Below are positions 16,730-26,432 of a DNA stretch of 64,000 nt, in pieces. The stretch spans positions 3,051,501 to 3,115,500 of the forward strand of contig NZ_CP090066.1 in the NCBI RefSeq assembly GCF_021391535.1, written 5' to 3'. The DNA is from Aurantimonas sp. HBX-1. GTDB taxonomy: Bacteria; Pseudomonadota; Alphaproteobacteria; Rhizobiales; Rhizobiaceae. Both the position numbers and the translations under genes were made by a program. The stretch's first letter is position 1; the number at the start of each line of letters is the position of its first letter. Under the pieces are notes generated by a model. That model did not search any database, was not told where the DNA came from, and was given only the letters and a program-made list of their open reading frames with translations.

Positions 16730-17698
16730 ATGAAAGCCATCGTCTGCGAGGCCTACGGGCCGATCGAGACCCTCGCCTATCGCGACATGCCGGACCCGGT
16801 CGCCGGGCCGGGAGAGGTGGTGGTCGAGGCCGAGGCGATCGGGGTCAACTATCCGGACGGGCTGCTGGTGCAGGGGCTCTACCAGGCGCGGCCGGAACTG
16901 CCCTTCGTGCCGGGCATGGAGGTCGCGGGACGGGTGACGCAGATCGGGGCCGACGTGACGCGGCTGGCGGTCGGCGACCGGGTGGTCGCGGCGCTGCAGT
17001 TCGGCGCCTATGCCGAGAAGGTGGCGGTTGCCGAAGCGGCGGCGACGAAGCTGCCCGAGGGTTTCGATGCCGGCATCGCCTGCGCCTTGGTCTGCGCCTA
17101 TGGCACCGCCTATCACGCGCTGAAGCAGCGGGCGGCGCTGCAGCCGGACGAGACCCTGCTGGTGCTGGGCGCGGCGGGCGCCACCGGCCTTGCGGCGGTG
17201 CAGATCGGGCAGGCGATGGGCGCCCGGGTGATCGCGGTCGCCTCGTCGGAGGACAAGCGCTCGCTGGCGGTCGGCGAAGGCGCCGACGTCGCCATCGGCT
17301 ACGACGATCTGCGCGAGGACCTGAAGCGGCTGACCGACGGCAAGGGCGCCGACGTCGCGTTCGACCCGGTCGGCGGCGAGGCTTTCGACGCCGTGGCGCG
17401 GTCGATGGCGTGGAACGGCCGCCTGCTGGTCGTGGGCTTTGCCTCCGGCACGATCCCGCAGCTGCCGGTGAACCTCGCTTTGGTGAAGGGCTTCAGCGCC
17501 GTCGGCGTGTTCTGGGGCGCCTTCATCCAGAAGCAGCCGGAGCAGGCCGCGGCCAACATGGCCGAGCTGATCGCCTGGACCGCCGAGGAACGGCTGCAGC
17601 CGGTGATCACGGAGCGCGGCCGGTTGGCCGACGCGGCCGAGATCCTGGCGCGCATCCACGCCCGCCAGACGGCGGGCAAGCTGATCCTCGTGCCGTAG
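16730..17698 (+). CDS. NADPH:quinone oxidoreductase family protein (MDR, zinc-free)
   Basis: 322 residues of the medium-chain dehydrogenase/reductase superfamily, quinone oxidoreductase branch. N-terminal GroES-like domain starts MKAIVCEAYGPIETLAYRDM; GVNYPDGLLVQGLYQ and PFVPGMEVAGRVTQIG follow; the cofactor loop is VLGAAGATGLAAVQIGQAMG, the AxxGxxG form seen in NADPH-binding enoyl reductases and quinone reductases. No structural zinc cysteines are present. It reduces quinones or enones to protect against electrophiles. A second MDR gene follows 94 bp downstream. Confidence 0.9.
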   Translation: MKAIVCEAYGPIETLAYRDMPDPVAGPGEVVVEAEAIGVNYPDGLLVQGLYQARPELPFVPGMEVAGRVTQIGADVTRLAVGDRVVAALQFGAYAEKVAVAEAAATKLPEGFDAGIACALVCAYGTAYHALKQRAALQPDETLLVLGAAGATGLAAVQIGQAMGARVIAVASSEDKRSLAVGEGADVAIGYDDLREDLKRLTDGKGADVAFDPVGGEAFDAVARSMAWNGRLLVVGFASGTIPQLPVNLALVKGFSAVGVFWGAFIQKQPEQAAANMAELIAWTAEERLQPVITERGRLADAAEILARIHARQTAGKLILVP

Positions 17699-17792
17699 CC
17701 GGGGGATCGGCCGGGCGCGGAGCGCCGGCGCATTCGAACCTCGGCCGCTCGAACGCGTTGCGGAACAGACCTCATTCATCCGGAGACACGCC

Positions 17793-18839
17793 ATGGCCCC
17801 CCTGCCCGACACGATGCACGCGCTCGTCCTCAAGCATGACGGCTATTCGGGCACGTCCGACGGCCCGACGATCACTGACCTCAAGGACTGGGTGTCGCTC
17901 GAGACGGTGCCGGTGCCGCAACCCGGCCCGCGGCAGGTCCTGATCCGGATCGGCCTTGCCAACGTCAACCCGTCGGACCTGCACTACATCAAGGGCGAAT
18001 ACGGCCAGCCGCGCCGCCAGGGGACGCCCGCGGGCTTCGAGGGCATGGGCGAGGTGGTCGCCGCCGGCGATGACGAGGCGTCGCAGAAGCTGATCGGCCA
18101 GCGCGTCGCGGTCGCCGCCGGGCGCACCGGCACCGGCGTCTGGGCCGAGTACGCGCTCGCCGATGCCAACGCCGTGGTGCCGCTGGCGCCCGGCCTGCGC
18201 GACGAGGATGCCGCCGCGCTGATCGTCAACCCGATGACCGCCTGGGCGATGGTCGACCTCGTCAAGCAATACGGGTCGTCAGCCTTCGTCATGACCGCCG
18301 GCGCCAGCCAGCTCGGCAAGCTGATGGCCTCGCTGGCTCGGGATCGCGACATGCACGCCATCGCCGTCGTGCGACGCGAGGAGCATCGCGCGATGCTCGA
18401 GGAACTCGGTGCCGGGACGGTGCTGAATTCCGCCCGCGAGGATTTCGACGAACTGCTGGTCCAGGCGATGAAGGAGACGAAGCCGCGCGTATTGCTCGAC
18501 GCCGTCGCCGACCAGAATGCAGCCACGATCTTCACCGCCATGCCGGCCGGCGCGCGCTGGGTGATCTACGGCAAGCTGTCGCCGGAGGCGCCGAAGCTGC
18601 CGGGGCTCGGCCAGATGGTGTTCATGAAGAAGGTGATCGAAGGCTTCTGGCTGGCCGAATGGATGGCCCGCGCAACGCCCGATCAGCGGGTCGAAGGCTT
18701 CACCGAAGTCCAGAAGCGCTTTCTCTCCGGCGCCTGGCGCACCGATGTCGCCGAGACCCTCCCCCTCGCCGAGGCCCCGGATCGGATGGCGGCGGCGCTC
18801 GAGGGCATGAACCGCGGCAAGGTGTTTCTGCGTCCCTGA
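17793..18839 (+). CDS. Zinc-free alcohol dehydrogenase/enoyl reductase-like MDR protein
   Basis: 348 residues. GroES-like N-terminal domain (PVPQPGPRQVLIRIGLANVN, PSDLHYIKGEYGQP), then the Rossmann domain with FVMTAGASQLGKLMASLARD. No zinc-binding cysteines are visible. The NPSDLHYIKGEYG pattern and TAWAMVD region resemble the trans-2-enoyl-CoA reductase/quinone reductase-like MDR proteins. CGGAG lies 8 bases before the ATG. It may form a unit with the preceding quinone oxidoreductase; the substrate is unknown. Confidence 0.85.
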   Translation: MAPLPDTMHALVLKHDGYSGTSDGPTITDLKDWVSLETVPVPQPGPRQVLIRIGLANVNPSDLHYIKGEYGQPRRQGTPAGFEGMGEVVAAGDDEASQKLIGQRVAVAAGRTGTGVWAEYALADANAVVPLAPGLRDEDAAALIVNPMTAWAMVDLVKQYGSSAFVMTAGASQLGKLMASLARDRDMHAIAVVRREEHRAMLEELGAGTVLNSAREDFDELLVQAMKETKPRVLLDAVADQNAATIFTAMPAGARWVIYGKLSPEAPKLPGLGQMVFMKKVIEGFWLAEWMARATPDQRVEGFTEVQKRFLSGAWRTDVAETLPLAEAPDRMAAALEGMNRGKVFLRP

Positions 18840-18973
18840 CAGCCGCCCGAGCGGCTCGCTGCGACGCCTCATTCTCCCGCAGCGCGGCAAAAACGACCGC
18901 TTCCCGGTTCATATGAGGCATCGCGCTTCTATATGGGCCGGGGATAGAGCGTAGCGAGCAGACAGGAGACGAC

Positions 18974-20749
18974 ATGTGCGGCATTTGCGGTGAGGTCCGG
19001 TTCGACGGAAAATCAGCGTCGCCGGAACGGATCTCGCAGATGGCCGCCTGTCTGGAACGGCGCGGACCGGACGGGGCCGGCCAGGTCGTGCGCGGCCGGG
19101 TGGGCCTCGGCCATCGCCGGCTGAAGATCATCGACCTGACCGACAAGGCCGAGCAGCCGATGGTCGATCCCGACCTCGGCCTGACCATCGCCTTCAACGG
19201 CTGCATCTACAACTATCCGGAGCTGCGCCAGGAGCTCTCCGGCCTCGGCTACCGGTTCTTCTCGCACGGCGACACCGAGGTGATCCTCAAGGCCTATCAC
19301 GCCTGGGGCCGCGACTGCGTCAAGCGCTTCCACGGCATGTTCGCCTTCGCGATCCACGAGCGCGACAGTGGCCGGGTGATGCTGGCGCGCGACCGCTTCG
19401 GCATCAAGCCGCTGTATCTGTCGCAGGACGAGAAGCGGCTGTATATCGGGTCGTCGCTGCAGGCCATCCTGCGGACTGGCGACGTCGACACCTCGATCGA
19501 TCGCAAGGCGCTGCACCACTACATGACGTTCCACGCCGTGGTCCCGCCGCCGCTGACCATCATCAAGGGTGTGCGCAAGCTGCCGCCGGCGACGACGCGG
19601 ATGATCGAGGCGGACGGCAGCTTCACCGACGAGGTATTCTGGGAAGCGACGTTCGGTGCTCGCCCAGGTGACGAGAAGCTCTCCTCCAACGACTGGCGCG
19701 ACCTCGTGCTGGAATCGCTGAAAACCGCCGTGGGTCGGCGCATGGTCGCCGACGTGCCGGTCGGCGTGCTGCTGTCCGGCGGCGTCGATTCCTCGCTGAT
19801 CGTCGGGCTGCTGGCGGAGGCCGGGCAGGCCGACCTCAACACGTTCTCGATCGGCTTCGAGGACGCCAATGGCGAGGTCGGCAACGAGTTCGAGTTCTCC
19901 GACCTGATCGCGCGCCACTACGGCACTGAGCACCACCGCATCTTCATCCCCGGTTCGGAGCTGATGGAGCACCTGCCCGGCACGATCCAGGCGATGTCGG
20001 AGCCGATGGTCTCCTACGACAATGTCGGCTTCTACCTGCTGTCGCGCGAGGTCTCCAAGCACATCAAGGTGGTGCAGTCGGGCCAGGGCGCCGACGAGGT
20101 GTTCGGCGGCTATCACTGGTATCCGCCGATGGTCGGGTCGAACGACCCGCTGGCGGCCTATTCCGGCGCGTTCTTCGATCGCTCCGACGCGACGCTTCGC
20201 CGGCAGATCTCGCCGGAGTGGCATGCCGACGGCGACGTCAGCCGCGATTTCGTCGCACGCCATTTCGCGCAGGCCGGCGCCGAGAACCCGGTGGACAAGG
20301 CGCTGCGGATCGACGCGCACGTGATGCTGGTCGACGACCCGGTCAAGCGGGTCGACAACATGACCATGGCCTGGGGCCTCGAGGCCCGGGTGCCCTTCCT
20401 CGACCACGAGCTGGTCGAGCTGGCGGCGCGCGTGCCGGCGTCGGAAAAGCTCAAGCAGGACGGCAAGGGCGTCCTCAAGGAAGCGGCGCGGCTGGTCGTT
20501 CCCCACGAGGTCATCGACCGCAAGAAGGGCTACTTCCCGGTGCCGCAGCTGAAATACATCTCGGGCCCGTATCTCGACATGGTCCGCGACACGCTGGGCT
20601 CGGAGGCGGCGCGCTCGCGCGGCCTGTTCCGGCAGGATTATCTCGACACGCTGTTCGCCGCGCCCTCCGACCACATCACGCCGCTGCGCGGCTCCGAGCT
20701 CTGGCAGGTGTCGCTGCTGGAGATGTGGCTCCAGCAGCAGGGGCTGTAA
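18974..20749 (+). CDS. asnO: N-acetylglutaminylglutamine amidotransferase (AsnB-like)
   Basis: 591 residues. Cys2 of MCGICGEVRFDG is the class II glutaminase nucleophile; the synthetase half has the pyrophosphate loop VGVLLSGGVDSSLIVGLL. It resembles asparagine synthetase B, but the downstream partners identify it as the enzyme that amidates N-acetylglutaminylglutamine to NAGGN, a dipeptide osmoprotectant made at high salt in alphaproteobacteria and pseudomonads. It is first in a three-gene operon (asnO-ngg-M42 peptidase), with only 6 bases to ngg. AGGAG precedes the ATG. Confidence 0.93.
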   Translation: MCGICGEVRFDGKSASPERISQMAACLERRGPDGAGQVVRGRVGLGHRRLKIIDLTDKAEQPMVDPDLGLTIAFNGCIYNYPELRQELSGLGYRFFSHGDTEVILKAYHAWGRDCVKRFHGMFAFAIHERDSGRVMLARDRFGIKPLYLSQDEKRLYIGSSLQAILRTGDVDTSIDRKALHHYMTFHAVVPPPLTIIKGVRKLPPATTRMIEADGSFTDEVFWEATFGARPGDEKLSSNDWRDLVLESLKTAVGRRMVADVPVGVLLSGGVDSSLIVGLLAEAGQADLNTFSIGFEDANGEVGNEFEFSDLIARHYGTEHHRIFIPGSELMEHLPGTIQAMSEPMVSYDNVGFYLLSREVSKHIKVVQSGQGADEVFGGYHWYPPMVGSNDPLAAYSGAFFDRSDATLRRQISPEWHADGDVSRDFVARHFAQAGAENPVDKALRIDAHVMLVDDPVKRVDNMTMAWGLEARVPFLDHELVELAARVPASEKLKQDGKGVLKEAARLVVPHEVIDRKKGYFPVPQLKYISGPYLDMVRDTLGSEAARSRGLFRQDYLDTLFAAPSDHITPLRGSELWQVSLLEMWLQQQGL

Positions 20750-20755
20750 CGCGCC

Positions 20756-22558
20756 ATGGCGGACAACCGGCCGAAGAACCCGTCGCAGCACCGCCTCGTG
20801 CGGATGCGGACGCAGGCGCTGAAGGCGCCGATCAACCAGCAGCGTGCCGACGCCGGCGGGCCGGAGCAGAACGCCCTGCTCGACTGCGGCTGGGGCCGGC
20901 TGGTCTTTGCCCAGACCTTCGACGACCCGAAGGAGCTCGTCAGCAGCCTGCGGGAGGAAGGCAACGACCGCCGGGACATCGCCTTCTACGTCCGCGACCC
21001 GCACGTGCTTCTCGGCCATGCCCCGCAGGAGCTGTTCCTCGACCCCTCGCATACCTACCGGCTGGACCTGTCGACCTACCGCGCCGGCGCGCGGCGGCCG
21101 CGCGGCTACTTCATCCGTCGGCTCTCCTCCGAGCTCGACGCGACCGAGGTCAACCGCATCTATCAGAGCCGGCACATGGTGCAGGTGCACCCGGCCTTCT
21201 TCTGGACGAATCGCGACAACCGGGCCCTGACCTATTTCGTGGCCGAAAACGAGACCACCGGCGCGATCATCGGCACGGTGACCGGCGTGCATAATCGCCG
21301 CGCCTTCTCCGATCCCGAAAACGGCTCGTCGCTCTGGTGCCTCGCGGTCGATCCGCAGGCGACGCATCCCGGCATTGGCGAAAGCCTGGTGCGCCGGCTC
21401 GCCGAACATTTCCAGGCGCGCAGCTGCGCGTTCATGGACCTGTCGGTCATGCACGACAACGTGACGGCGATTGCCCTCTACGAGAAGCTCGGCTTCTACC
21501 GGGTCCCGTATTTCGCCGTGAAGCGGAAGAACGAGATCAACGAGAAGCTCTTCACCGGCTCCGGCGCCGACTATGACGGGCTCAACCCCTACGCCCGGAT
21601 CATCGTCGACGAGGCGCGGCGGCGGGGCATCCACGCCGAGGTGACGGACGCGGCGGGCGGCTTCTTCCGCCTCACCCAGGGCGGCCGGTCGATCCATTGC
21701 CGCGAGAGTCTCACCGACCTCACCTCGGGCGTCGCCATGTCGATCTGCGACGACAAGGCGGTGACGCGGCGTATCGTCGAGGCGGCGGGGGTCGTCGTGC
21801 CCGAGCAGATCGTTGCGGACGTCGACGAGGCGACGATCGAGGCCTTCATCGAGAAGCACGGCCAGATCGTCGTGAAGCCGGCGCGCGGCGAACAGGGTCG
21901 CGGCATCGCCGTCGGCATCGACAATATCGCCGACGCCAACGCCGCCATCGCGGCGGCGCGGCAGCAATCCGACCGGGTGCTGCTGGAGGCCTGCTTCCAG
22001 GGCAGCGACCTGCGCCTGATCGTCATCGACTACCGGCTGGTCGCCGCCGCCCTGCGGCAGCCCCCGGCGGTCACCGGCGACGGCCATTCCACCGTACGCG
22101 AGCTGATCGAGCACCTGTCGCGCCGGCGCGCCGCGGCGACGGCCGGCGAAAGCCGGGTTCCGCTCGACGCCGAGACCGAGCGATGCGTGAAGAGCGCGGG
22201 CTTCGGCCTCGACGACGTCCTGCCGGAGGGCGAGCGGCTGATGGTCCGCAAGACCGCGAACCTGCATACCGGCGGCACCATCCACGACGTCACCGGCAAC
22301 GTGCACCCGACCCTGGTCGAGGCGGCGGTGGCCGCCGCCCGGGCGATCGAGATCCCGGTCACCGGCATCGACTTCATGGTCAAGGCGCCGCATCTGCCCG
22401 ATTATGTCTTCATCGAAGCCAACGAGCGGCCCGGCCTTGCCAACCACGAGCCGCAGCCCACCGCCGAGCGGTTCATCGACCTCTTGTTTCCCTTGTCGAT
22501 TCCGTTTTCAGTGCGCGCCGCCAGGAATCAACGGCGGACGCCGAGGAAGGACGCGTAG
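20756..22558 (+). CDS. ngg: N-acetylglutaminylglutamine synthetase (GNAT + ATP-grasp fusion)
   Basis: 600 residues in two parts. The first third is a GNAT acetyltransferase: residues near LWCLAVDPQATHPGIGESLV bind acetyl-CoA, with the later NVTAIALYEKLGFYRVPYF. The second half is an ATP-grasp ligase: KAVTRRIVEAAGVVVPEQIV, IVVKPARGEQGRGIAVGI (ATP-binding Lys), and VTGIDFMVKAPHLPDYVFIE with IEANERPGL for magnesium. Together they acetylate glutamine and join a second glutamine, giving N-acetylglutaminylglutamine, which AsnO then amidates. The fusion and gene order match the known NAGGN system. Confidence 0.94.
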   Translation: MADNRPKNPSQHRLVRMRTQALKAPINQQRADAGGPEQNALLDCGWGRLVFAQTFDDPKELVSSLREEGNDRRDIAFYVRDPHVLLGHAPQELFLDPSHTYRLDLSTYRAGARRPRGYFIRRLSSELDATEVNRIYQSRHMVQVHPAFFWTNRDNRALTYFVAENETTGAIIGTVTGVHNRRAFSDPENGSSLWCLAVDPQATHPGIGESLVRRLAEHFQARSCAFMDLSVMHDNVTAIALYEKLGFYRVPYFAVKRKNEINEKLFTGSGADYDGLNPYARIIVDEARRRGIHAEVTDAAGGFFRLTQGGRSIHCRESLTDLTSGVAMSICDDKAVTRRIVEAAGVVVPEQIVADVDEATIEAFIEKHGQIVVKPARGEQGRGIAVGIDNIADANAAIAAARQQSDRVLLEACFQGSDLRLIVIDYRLVAAALRQPPAVTGDGHSTVRELIEHLSRRRAAATAGESRVPLDAETERCVKSAGFGLDDVLPEGERLMVRKTANLHTGGTIHDVTGNVHPTLVEAAVAAARAIEIPVTGIDFMVKAPHLPDYVFIEANERPGLANHEPQPTAERFIDLLFPLSIPFSVRAARNQRRTPRKDA

Positions 22559-23712
22559 TGCCAAGGCTCGCCATCGATGCCCAGTATCTGACGGACCAGC
22601 TCAAGGCGCTTCTGAAAATCCCCAGTCCGACGGGCTACACCGATACGGTGGTCCGCCATGTCGCCAAGGAACTCGAGCGGCTGGGCCTCACCGTCGAGCT
22701 GACCCGTCGCGGGGCGATCTCGGCGCTGCGCCAGGGCTCGCGCCGCGCCTCGGCGCGCGCCATCGTCAGCCATCTCGACACGCTCGGCGCGCAGGTGAAG
22801 CGGCTGAAGGACAACGGCCGGCTGGAGCTCGTGCCGATCGGCAACTGGTCCGCGCGCTTCGCCGAAGGCGCACGGGTCACCGTGTTCTCCGAAGCCGGCA
22901 CCTATCGCGGCACGATCCTGCCGCTCAAGGCCTCGGGCCACACCTACAACGACGAGATCGACAGCCTGCCGGTCGGCTGGGACTATATCGAGCTTCGGGT
23001 CGATGCGCTGTCGCGCGACCGGCCGGAACTCGACCGGCTGGGCATCGAGATCGGCGACACGGTGGCGGTCGATCCGCAGCCGGAGTTCATGGACAACGGC
23101 TTCATCGTCTCCCGCCATCTCGACAACAAGGCCGGGGTCGCGGTCATGCTGGCGGCGATCGAGGCGATGGAGCGGACGGCGGCGGCAACGCCCGTCGACA
23201 TCCACTGGCTGTTCACCATCGCCGAGGAGGTCGGTGTCGGCGCCGCCTCGATCCTGACCCCGGACGTCGCCTCGATGATCGCCGTCGACAACGGCACCTC
23301 GGCACCCGGGCAGAACTCCTCGGAGTTCGGCGTCACCATCGCCATGGCCGACCAGTCCGGGCCGTTCGACTACCATCTGACCAAGAAGCTGGTGCGGCTC
23401 TGCCAGGACGAGGACATCCGCTACCAGAAGGACATCTTCCGCTACTACCGCTCCGACTCCGCCTCGGCGATCGAGGCCGGCCACGACGTGCGCACGGCGC
23501 TGATCACCTTCGGCGTCGACGCTTCGCACGGCTACGAGCGCATCCACACTCATGCGCTGCGCTCGCTGGCGGAACTGATCACCGCCTATGCCACCTCGCC
23601 GGTCGAGATCGAGCGCGACCGCAACATCCATGCCGGCATCAAGGGCTTCACCCGGCAGCCGGCGGTCGAGGCTGCGCAGGCGCGGGCCGAGGATATCGAC
23701 CCGGCGGAGTGA
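22558..23712 (+). CDS. NAGGN-system M42 family aminopeptidase-like protein
   Basis: 384 residues starting at GTG, which shares its G with the ngg stop (TAGTG) and has AGGA seven bases upstream. Metal ligands of the M42/M18/M20 fold are visible: ISHLDTLG, DNKAGVAVMLAAIEAM, FTIAEEVGVGAAS and a late HGYERIHTHALRSLAEL. M42 proteins are cobalt/zinc aminopeptidases; the member attached to NAGGN operons is thought to degrade or process the osmolyte. Operon position is diagnostic. Confidence 0.92.
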   Translation: MPRLAIDAQYLTDQLKALLKIPSPTGYTDTVVRHVAKELERLGLTVELTRRGAISALRQGSRRASARAIVSHLDTLGAQVKRLKDNGRLELVPIGNWSARFAEGARVTVFSEAGTYRGTILPLKASGHTYNDEIDSLPVGWDYIELRVDALSRDRPELDRLGIEIGDTVAVDPQPEFMDNGFIVSRHLDNKAGVAVMLAAIEAMERTAAATPVDIHWLFTIAEEVGVGAASILTPDVASMIAVDNGTSAPGQNSSEFGVTIAMADQSGPFDYHLTKKLVRLCQDEDIRYQKDIFRYYRSDSASAIEAGHDVRTALITFGVDASHGYERIHTHALRSLAELITAYATSPVEIERDRNIHAGIKGFTRQPAVEAAQARAEDIDPAE

Positions 23713-23825
23713 GCCGGGCCGCGACCGCGTCGCCGGTGCGATGGCGCTTGCCGGCGACTGCGCTATCCTGCTGATCCTGACCCGCGGTTGCCGCAGCGGC
23801 TCGCCGGGGCGGCAGGGAGCAGGCC

Positions 23826-24254
23826 ATGACGTCCGACGATCTTCTGGCAACCGCCTCGGCCTGGTGGGCCGAGCTGCTGGCCGCGGCGGTGGCTCATCCC
23901 GTGGTCGCGACCATCGGGCTGACCCTGGTACTGCTCTCCCTGCTTCTTTCCCGCAGCCTGCTGATCTGCGCCGCGGCGGCGTTCCTCGCGGTGGCGGCGG
24001 TGTTCGGCAGCGAGCCGGTCGCCGATCCCCTGAAGCGGCTGGTCTTTGCCGCCGGCTGCTTTGCGGTGATCCTCGTCGTCTCGCTGACGGCGATGACGCT
24101 GCGGCTCCGTCTCCGCGACGCCCGGGCGACGGCACGGCAGGCCAGCGCCGAGGCCGGCGAGTGGCGCCGGCTTTACGAGGAAGAGGCAGCCAGCCAGGAT
24201 GCCCGCGAGATCCCGTCCGCCCCGCCGGCGACCTCGGCGGTGCCCGACGCCTAG
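23826..24254 (+). CDS. Small membrane protein of unknown function
   Basis: 142 residues. Hydrophobic helices at about residues 25-45 (VVATIGLTLVLLSLLLSRSL), 46-62 and 72-92 (LVFAAGCFAVILVVSLTAMT), then a charged cytoplasmic tail with RDARATARQASAEAGEWRRL that could form a coiled coil, ending Pro/Ala-rich. I do not recognise a family. It follows the NAGGN operon by 113 bp in the same direction and ends overlapping fdhD tail to tail by four bases. Confidence 0.65.
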   Translation: MTSDDLLATASAWWAELLAAAVAHPVVATIGLTLVLLSLLLSRSLLICAAAAFLAVAAVFGSEPVADPLKRLVFAAGCFAVILVVSLTAMTLRLRLRDARATARQASAEAGEWRRLYEEEAASQDAREIPSAPPATSAVPDA

Positions 24255-25081
24255 CTGCCCGGCGCCGGCATCGACGGTGCCCCGGCGACCCGCTGCGGAT
24301 GCGTGAACAACTCGAACTCGGCCTTCCGCACGACGGCCACCAGCGTGATGCCGGCGGCCTCGGCGACCGCGATCGCCAGCGCGGTCGGCGCCGAGACCGC
24401 GGCGATCAGCCCGCAGCCCATCACCGCGGCCTTCTGGATCAGCTCGACCGAGACCCGGCTGGTGATGGTAAGAAAGCCGCCCGCGGGGTCGATGCCGGCT
24501 TCGGCGAGATGGCCGGCGACCTTGTCCAGCGCGTTGTGCCGGCCGACATCCTCGCGGGCGACGACCAGCCCCTGCCCCGGCAGGTGAAAGGCGGCGGCGT
24601 GGACGGCGCGGGTCCGGCGGCTGAGTTCCTGCCTCTCCGCCATCGCGCCGACGGCGGCCGCGATCGCCGCCGGATCGAGCGCGCGGCCCTCCGCGACGAC
24701 CGTCGGGAGGTCCCGCGCTGCGAGCTCCAGCGATTCCGCGCCGCAGAGGCCGCAGCCGACCGGGCCGGTCATCTGGCGCCGGCGGACCGTGTAGCCCGCG
24801 GCACGGGCCTCCGACAGCCACAGGCGGCAGTCGACGCCGAGTTCGCCTGCGACGATGTCGATGCGTTCGATCTCGGCAGCGGTCTCGACGATCCGCTCGT
24901 TCAGCGCCAGCCCGATCGCCAGCTCCCGCAGATGCGACGGCGTCGCCATCATCACCGCGTGGGTCGAGCCGCCGACCGAGATGGCGACGGCGGTCTCGGC
25001 CGGCACGTCGCGGGTTCCGGCGACGAATGCCCCATCCCGGAAAGCGATGGTCCCGGCGCTGCTTGAGACCGGTAGGGTCAT
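24251..25081 (-). CDS. fdhD: Formate dehydrogenase accessory sulfurtransferase FdhD
   Basis: 276 residues. The sulfur-carrying loop is GPVGCGLCGAESLEL (Cys110 and Cys113), the CxxC of FdhD that takes sulfur from the IscS desulfurase to the molybdenum cofactor of formate dehydrogenase. Other conserved parts are ATPSHLRELAIGLALNERIV and VAREDVGRHNALDKVAGHL. Start at MTLPVSS. No formate dehydrogenase or molybdenum-cofactor gene is in the window, so its client enzyme is elsewhere. Confidence 0.94.
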   Translation of the reverse strand: MTLPVSSSAGTIAFRDGAFVAGTRDVPAETAVAISVGGSTHAVMMATPSHLRELAIGLALNERIVETAAEIERIDIVAGELGVDCRLWLSEARAAGYTVRRRQMTGPVGCGLCGAESLELAARDLPTVVAEGRALDPAAIAAAVGAMAERQELSRRTRAVHAAAFHLPGQGLVVAREDVGRHNALDKVAGHLAEAGIDPAGGFLTITSRVSVELIQKAAVMGCGLIAAVSAPTALAIAVAEAAGITLVAVVRKAEFELFTHPQRVAGAPSMPAPGS

Positions 25082-25307
25082 GCGATGCTCCTCTGCCGCG
25101 GGGAGCCCGCGCGGTCCACGCCGACAGGTTCGGCTGGCGATCACCCGCGACCCTAGCAAGCCGGGCCCGCGGCTCCTACCCGCCGAACCCGGCTCGCCGC
25201 GGCGGTAGGGCCAGCGAACGGCCTGTTCGCCGCTCAGCCGTTGCTCCGGCCCGCGCCGCCCCGTAGATACCGCTCAACTGCGGAACCCGCGAAGACGGAC
25301 AGGAACG

Positions 25308-26432
25308 ATGACAGATCAGGATACGGCGCTCGACCGGATCGAGGATGCGATCGAGGCGATCGCCCGGGGCGAACTCGTCGTCGTCGTGGACGACACCGAC
25401 CGGGAGAACGAGGGCGACCTGATCATGGCGGCGTCGAAGGCGACGCCGGAGAAGATGGCGTTCATGATCCGCCACACCAGCGGCATCATCTGCGTGCCGA
25501 TGACCGCCGACCGCGCCGAGCGCCTCAACCTGCCGCCGATGGTCGCCAACAATCTCGACCCGATGCGCACCGCCTTCACCGTCTCGGTCGACTACAAGCA
25601 AGGGATGACCACCGGCATCTCGGCGGAGGAACGCGCCAACACGGCGCGGGCGCTCACCAACGACAACTGCTCCGGCAGCGACTTCCTGCGGCCCGGCCAC
25701 ATCTTCCCGCTGATCGCGCGCGACGGCGGCGTGCTCACCCGCTCCGGCCACACCGAGGCCGGCACCGATCTCGCCAAGCTCGCCGGGCTGGCGCCGGCCG
25801 GGGTGCTCGCGGAGGTCGTCAACGACGACGGCACGGTGAAGCGCCTGCCGGAGCTCATTCCGTTCGCCCGCGAGCACGGGCTGAAGATCATCTCCATCGA
25901 GGACCTGATCTCCTATCGCGTGCGGCGCGAATCCTTCGTCACCTGCGTCAAGGAAGAGCCCCTTTCCATCGACGGACTCTCCGGCGTGCTGCGCATCTAC
26001 GAGACGCCCTTCGACGACATGCAGCACGTGGTCGCGGTCTTCGGCGACGTCCGGGCCCGCGAGAAGGTGCCGACCCGGATCCACCGCGAGCAGCCGGTGC
26101 TCGACCTGTTCGGCCGAACCAGCGGCACCCGAACCTGGGTCGAGATCGCGGTCGAGAAGCTCAAGCAGCACGGCCATGGCGTGCTGATGCTGCTGCGCAC
26201 ACCGAACGTCGACCAGGTCAACGTGCAGGCCACGCCGGAGCCGGTGGACGGCGAGCAGCACGGCAGCGCGCTGAAGCGCCAGCAGCGCTGGCGCGAGATC
26301 GGCATCGGCGCGCAGATACTGCGGGACCTCGACGTCCGCTCGATCTCGGTGCTGGCGACGCACGAGCGGGCCTATGTCGGCCTCACCGGCTTCGGGATCG
26401 AGGTCGCCGGCACCATCCTCGTCGAGGACTGA
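25308..26432 (+). CDS. ribB: 3,4-dihydroxy-2-butanone 4-phosphate synthase with degenerate GTP cyclohydrolase II domain
   Basis: 374 residues. The first 205 are a complete DHBP synthase: DDTDRENEGDLIMAA, the RPGHIFPLIA loop and SGHTEAGTDLAKLAGL, which makes the four-carbon riboflavin precursor from ribulose 5-phosphate. The C-terminal part aligns with GTP cyclohydrolase II, but where active enzymes have the zinc triad GECLTGD...RCDCG it reads VLDLFGRTSGTRTWVEIAVE with no cysteine, so cyclohydrolase activity is not expected. RibBA proteins with a decayed RibA half are common in Hyphomicrobiales. It stands alone, with no riboswitch that I can recognise upstream. Confidence 0.93.
   Translation: MTDQDTALDRIEDAIEAIARGELVVVVDDTDRENEGDLIMAASKATPEKMAFMIRHTSGIICVPMTADRAERLNLPPMVANNLDPMRTAFTVSVDYKQGMTTGISAEERANTARALTNDNCSGSDFLRPGHIFPLIARDGGVLTRSGHTEAGTDLAKLAGLAPAGVLAEVVNDDGTVKRLPELIPFAREHGLKIISIEDLISYRVRRESFVTCVKEEPLSIDGLSGVLRIYETPFDDMQHVVAVFGDVRAREKVPTRIHREQPVLDLFGRTSGTRTWVEIAVEKLKQHGHGVLMLLRTPNVDQVNVQATPEPVDGEQHGSALKRQQRWREIGIGAQILRDLDVRSISVLATHERAYVGLTGFGIEVAGTILVED

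Noticed and set aside
19013..22447. Reverse-strand open frame of more than 1100 codons opposite asnO and ngg
   Set aside because: It lies wholly antisense to two well-supported genes, has a biased Arg/His/Gly-rich composition without domains, and is explained by the high GC content.
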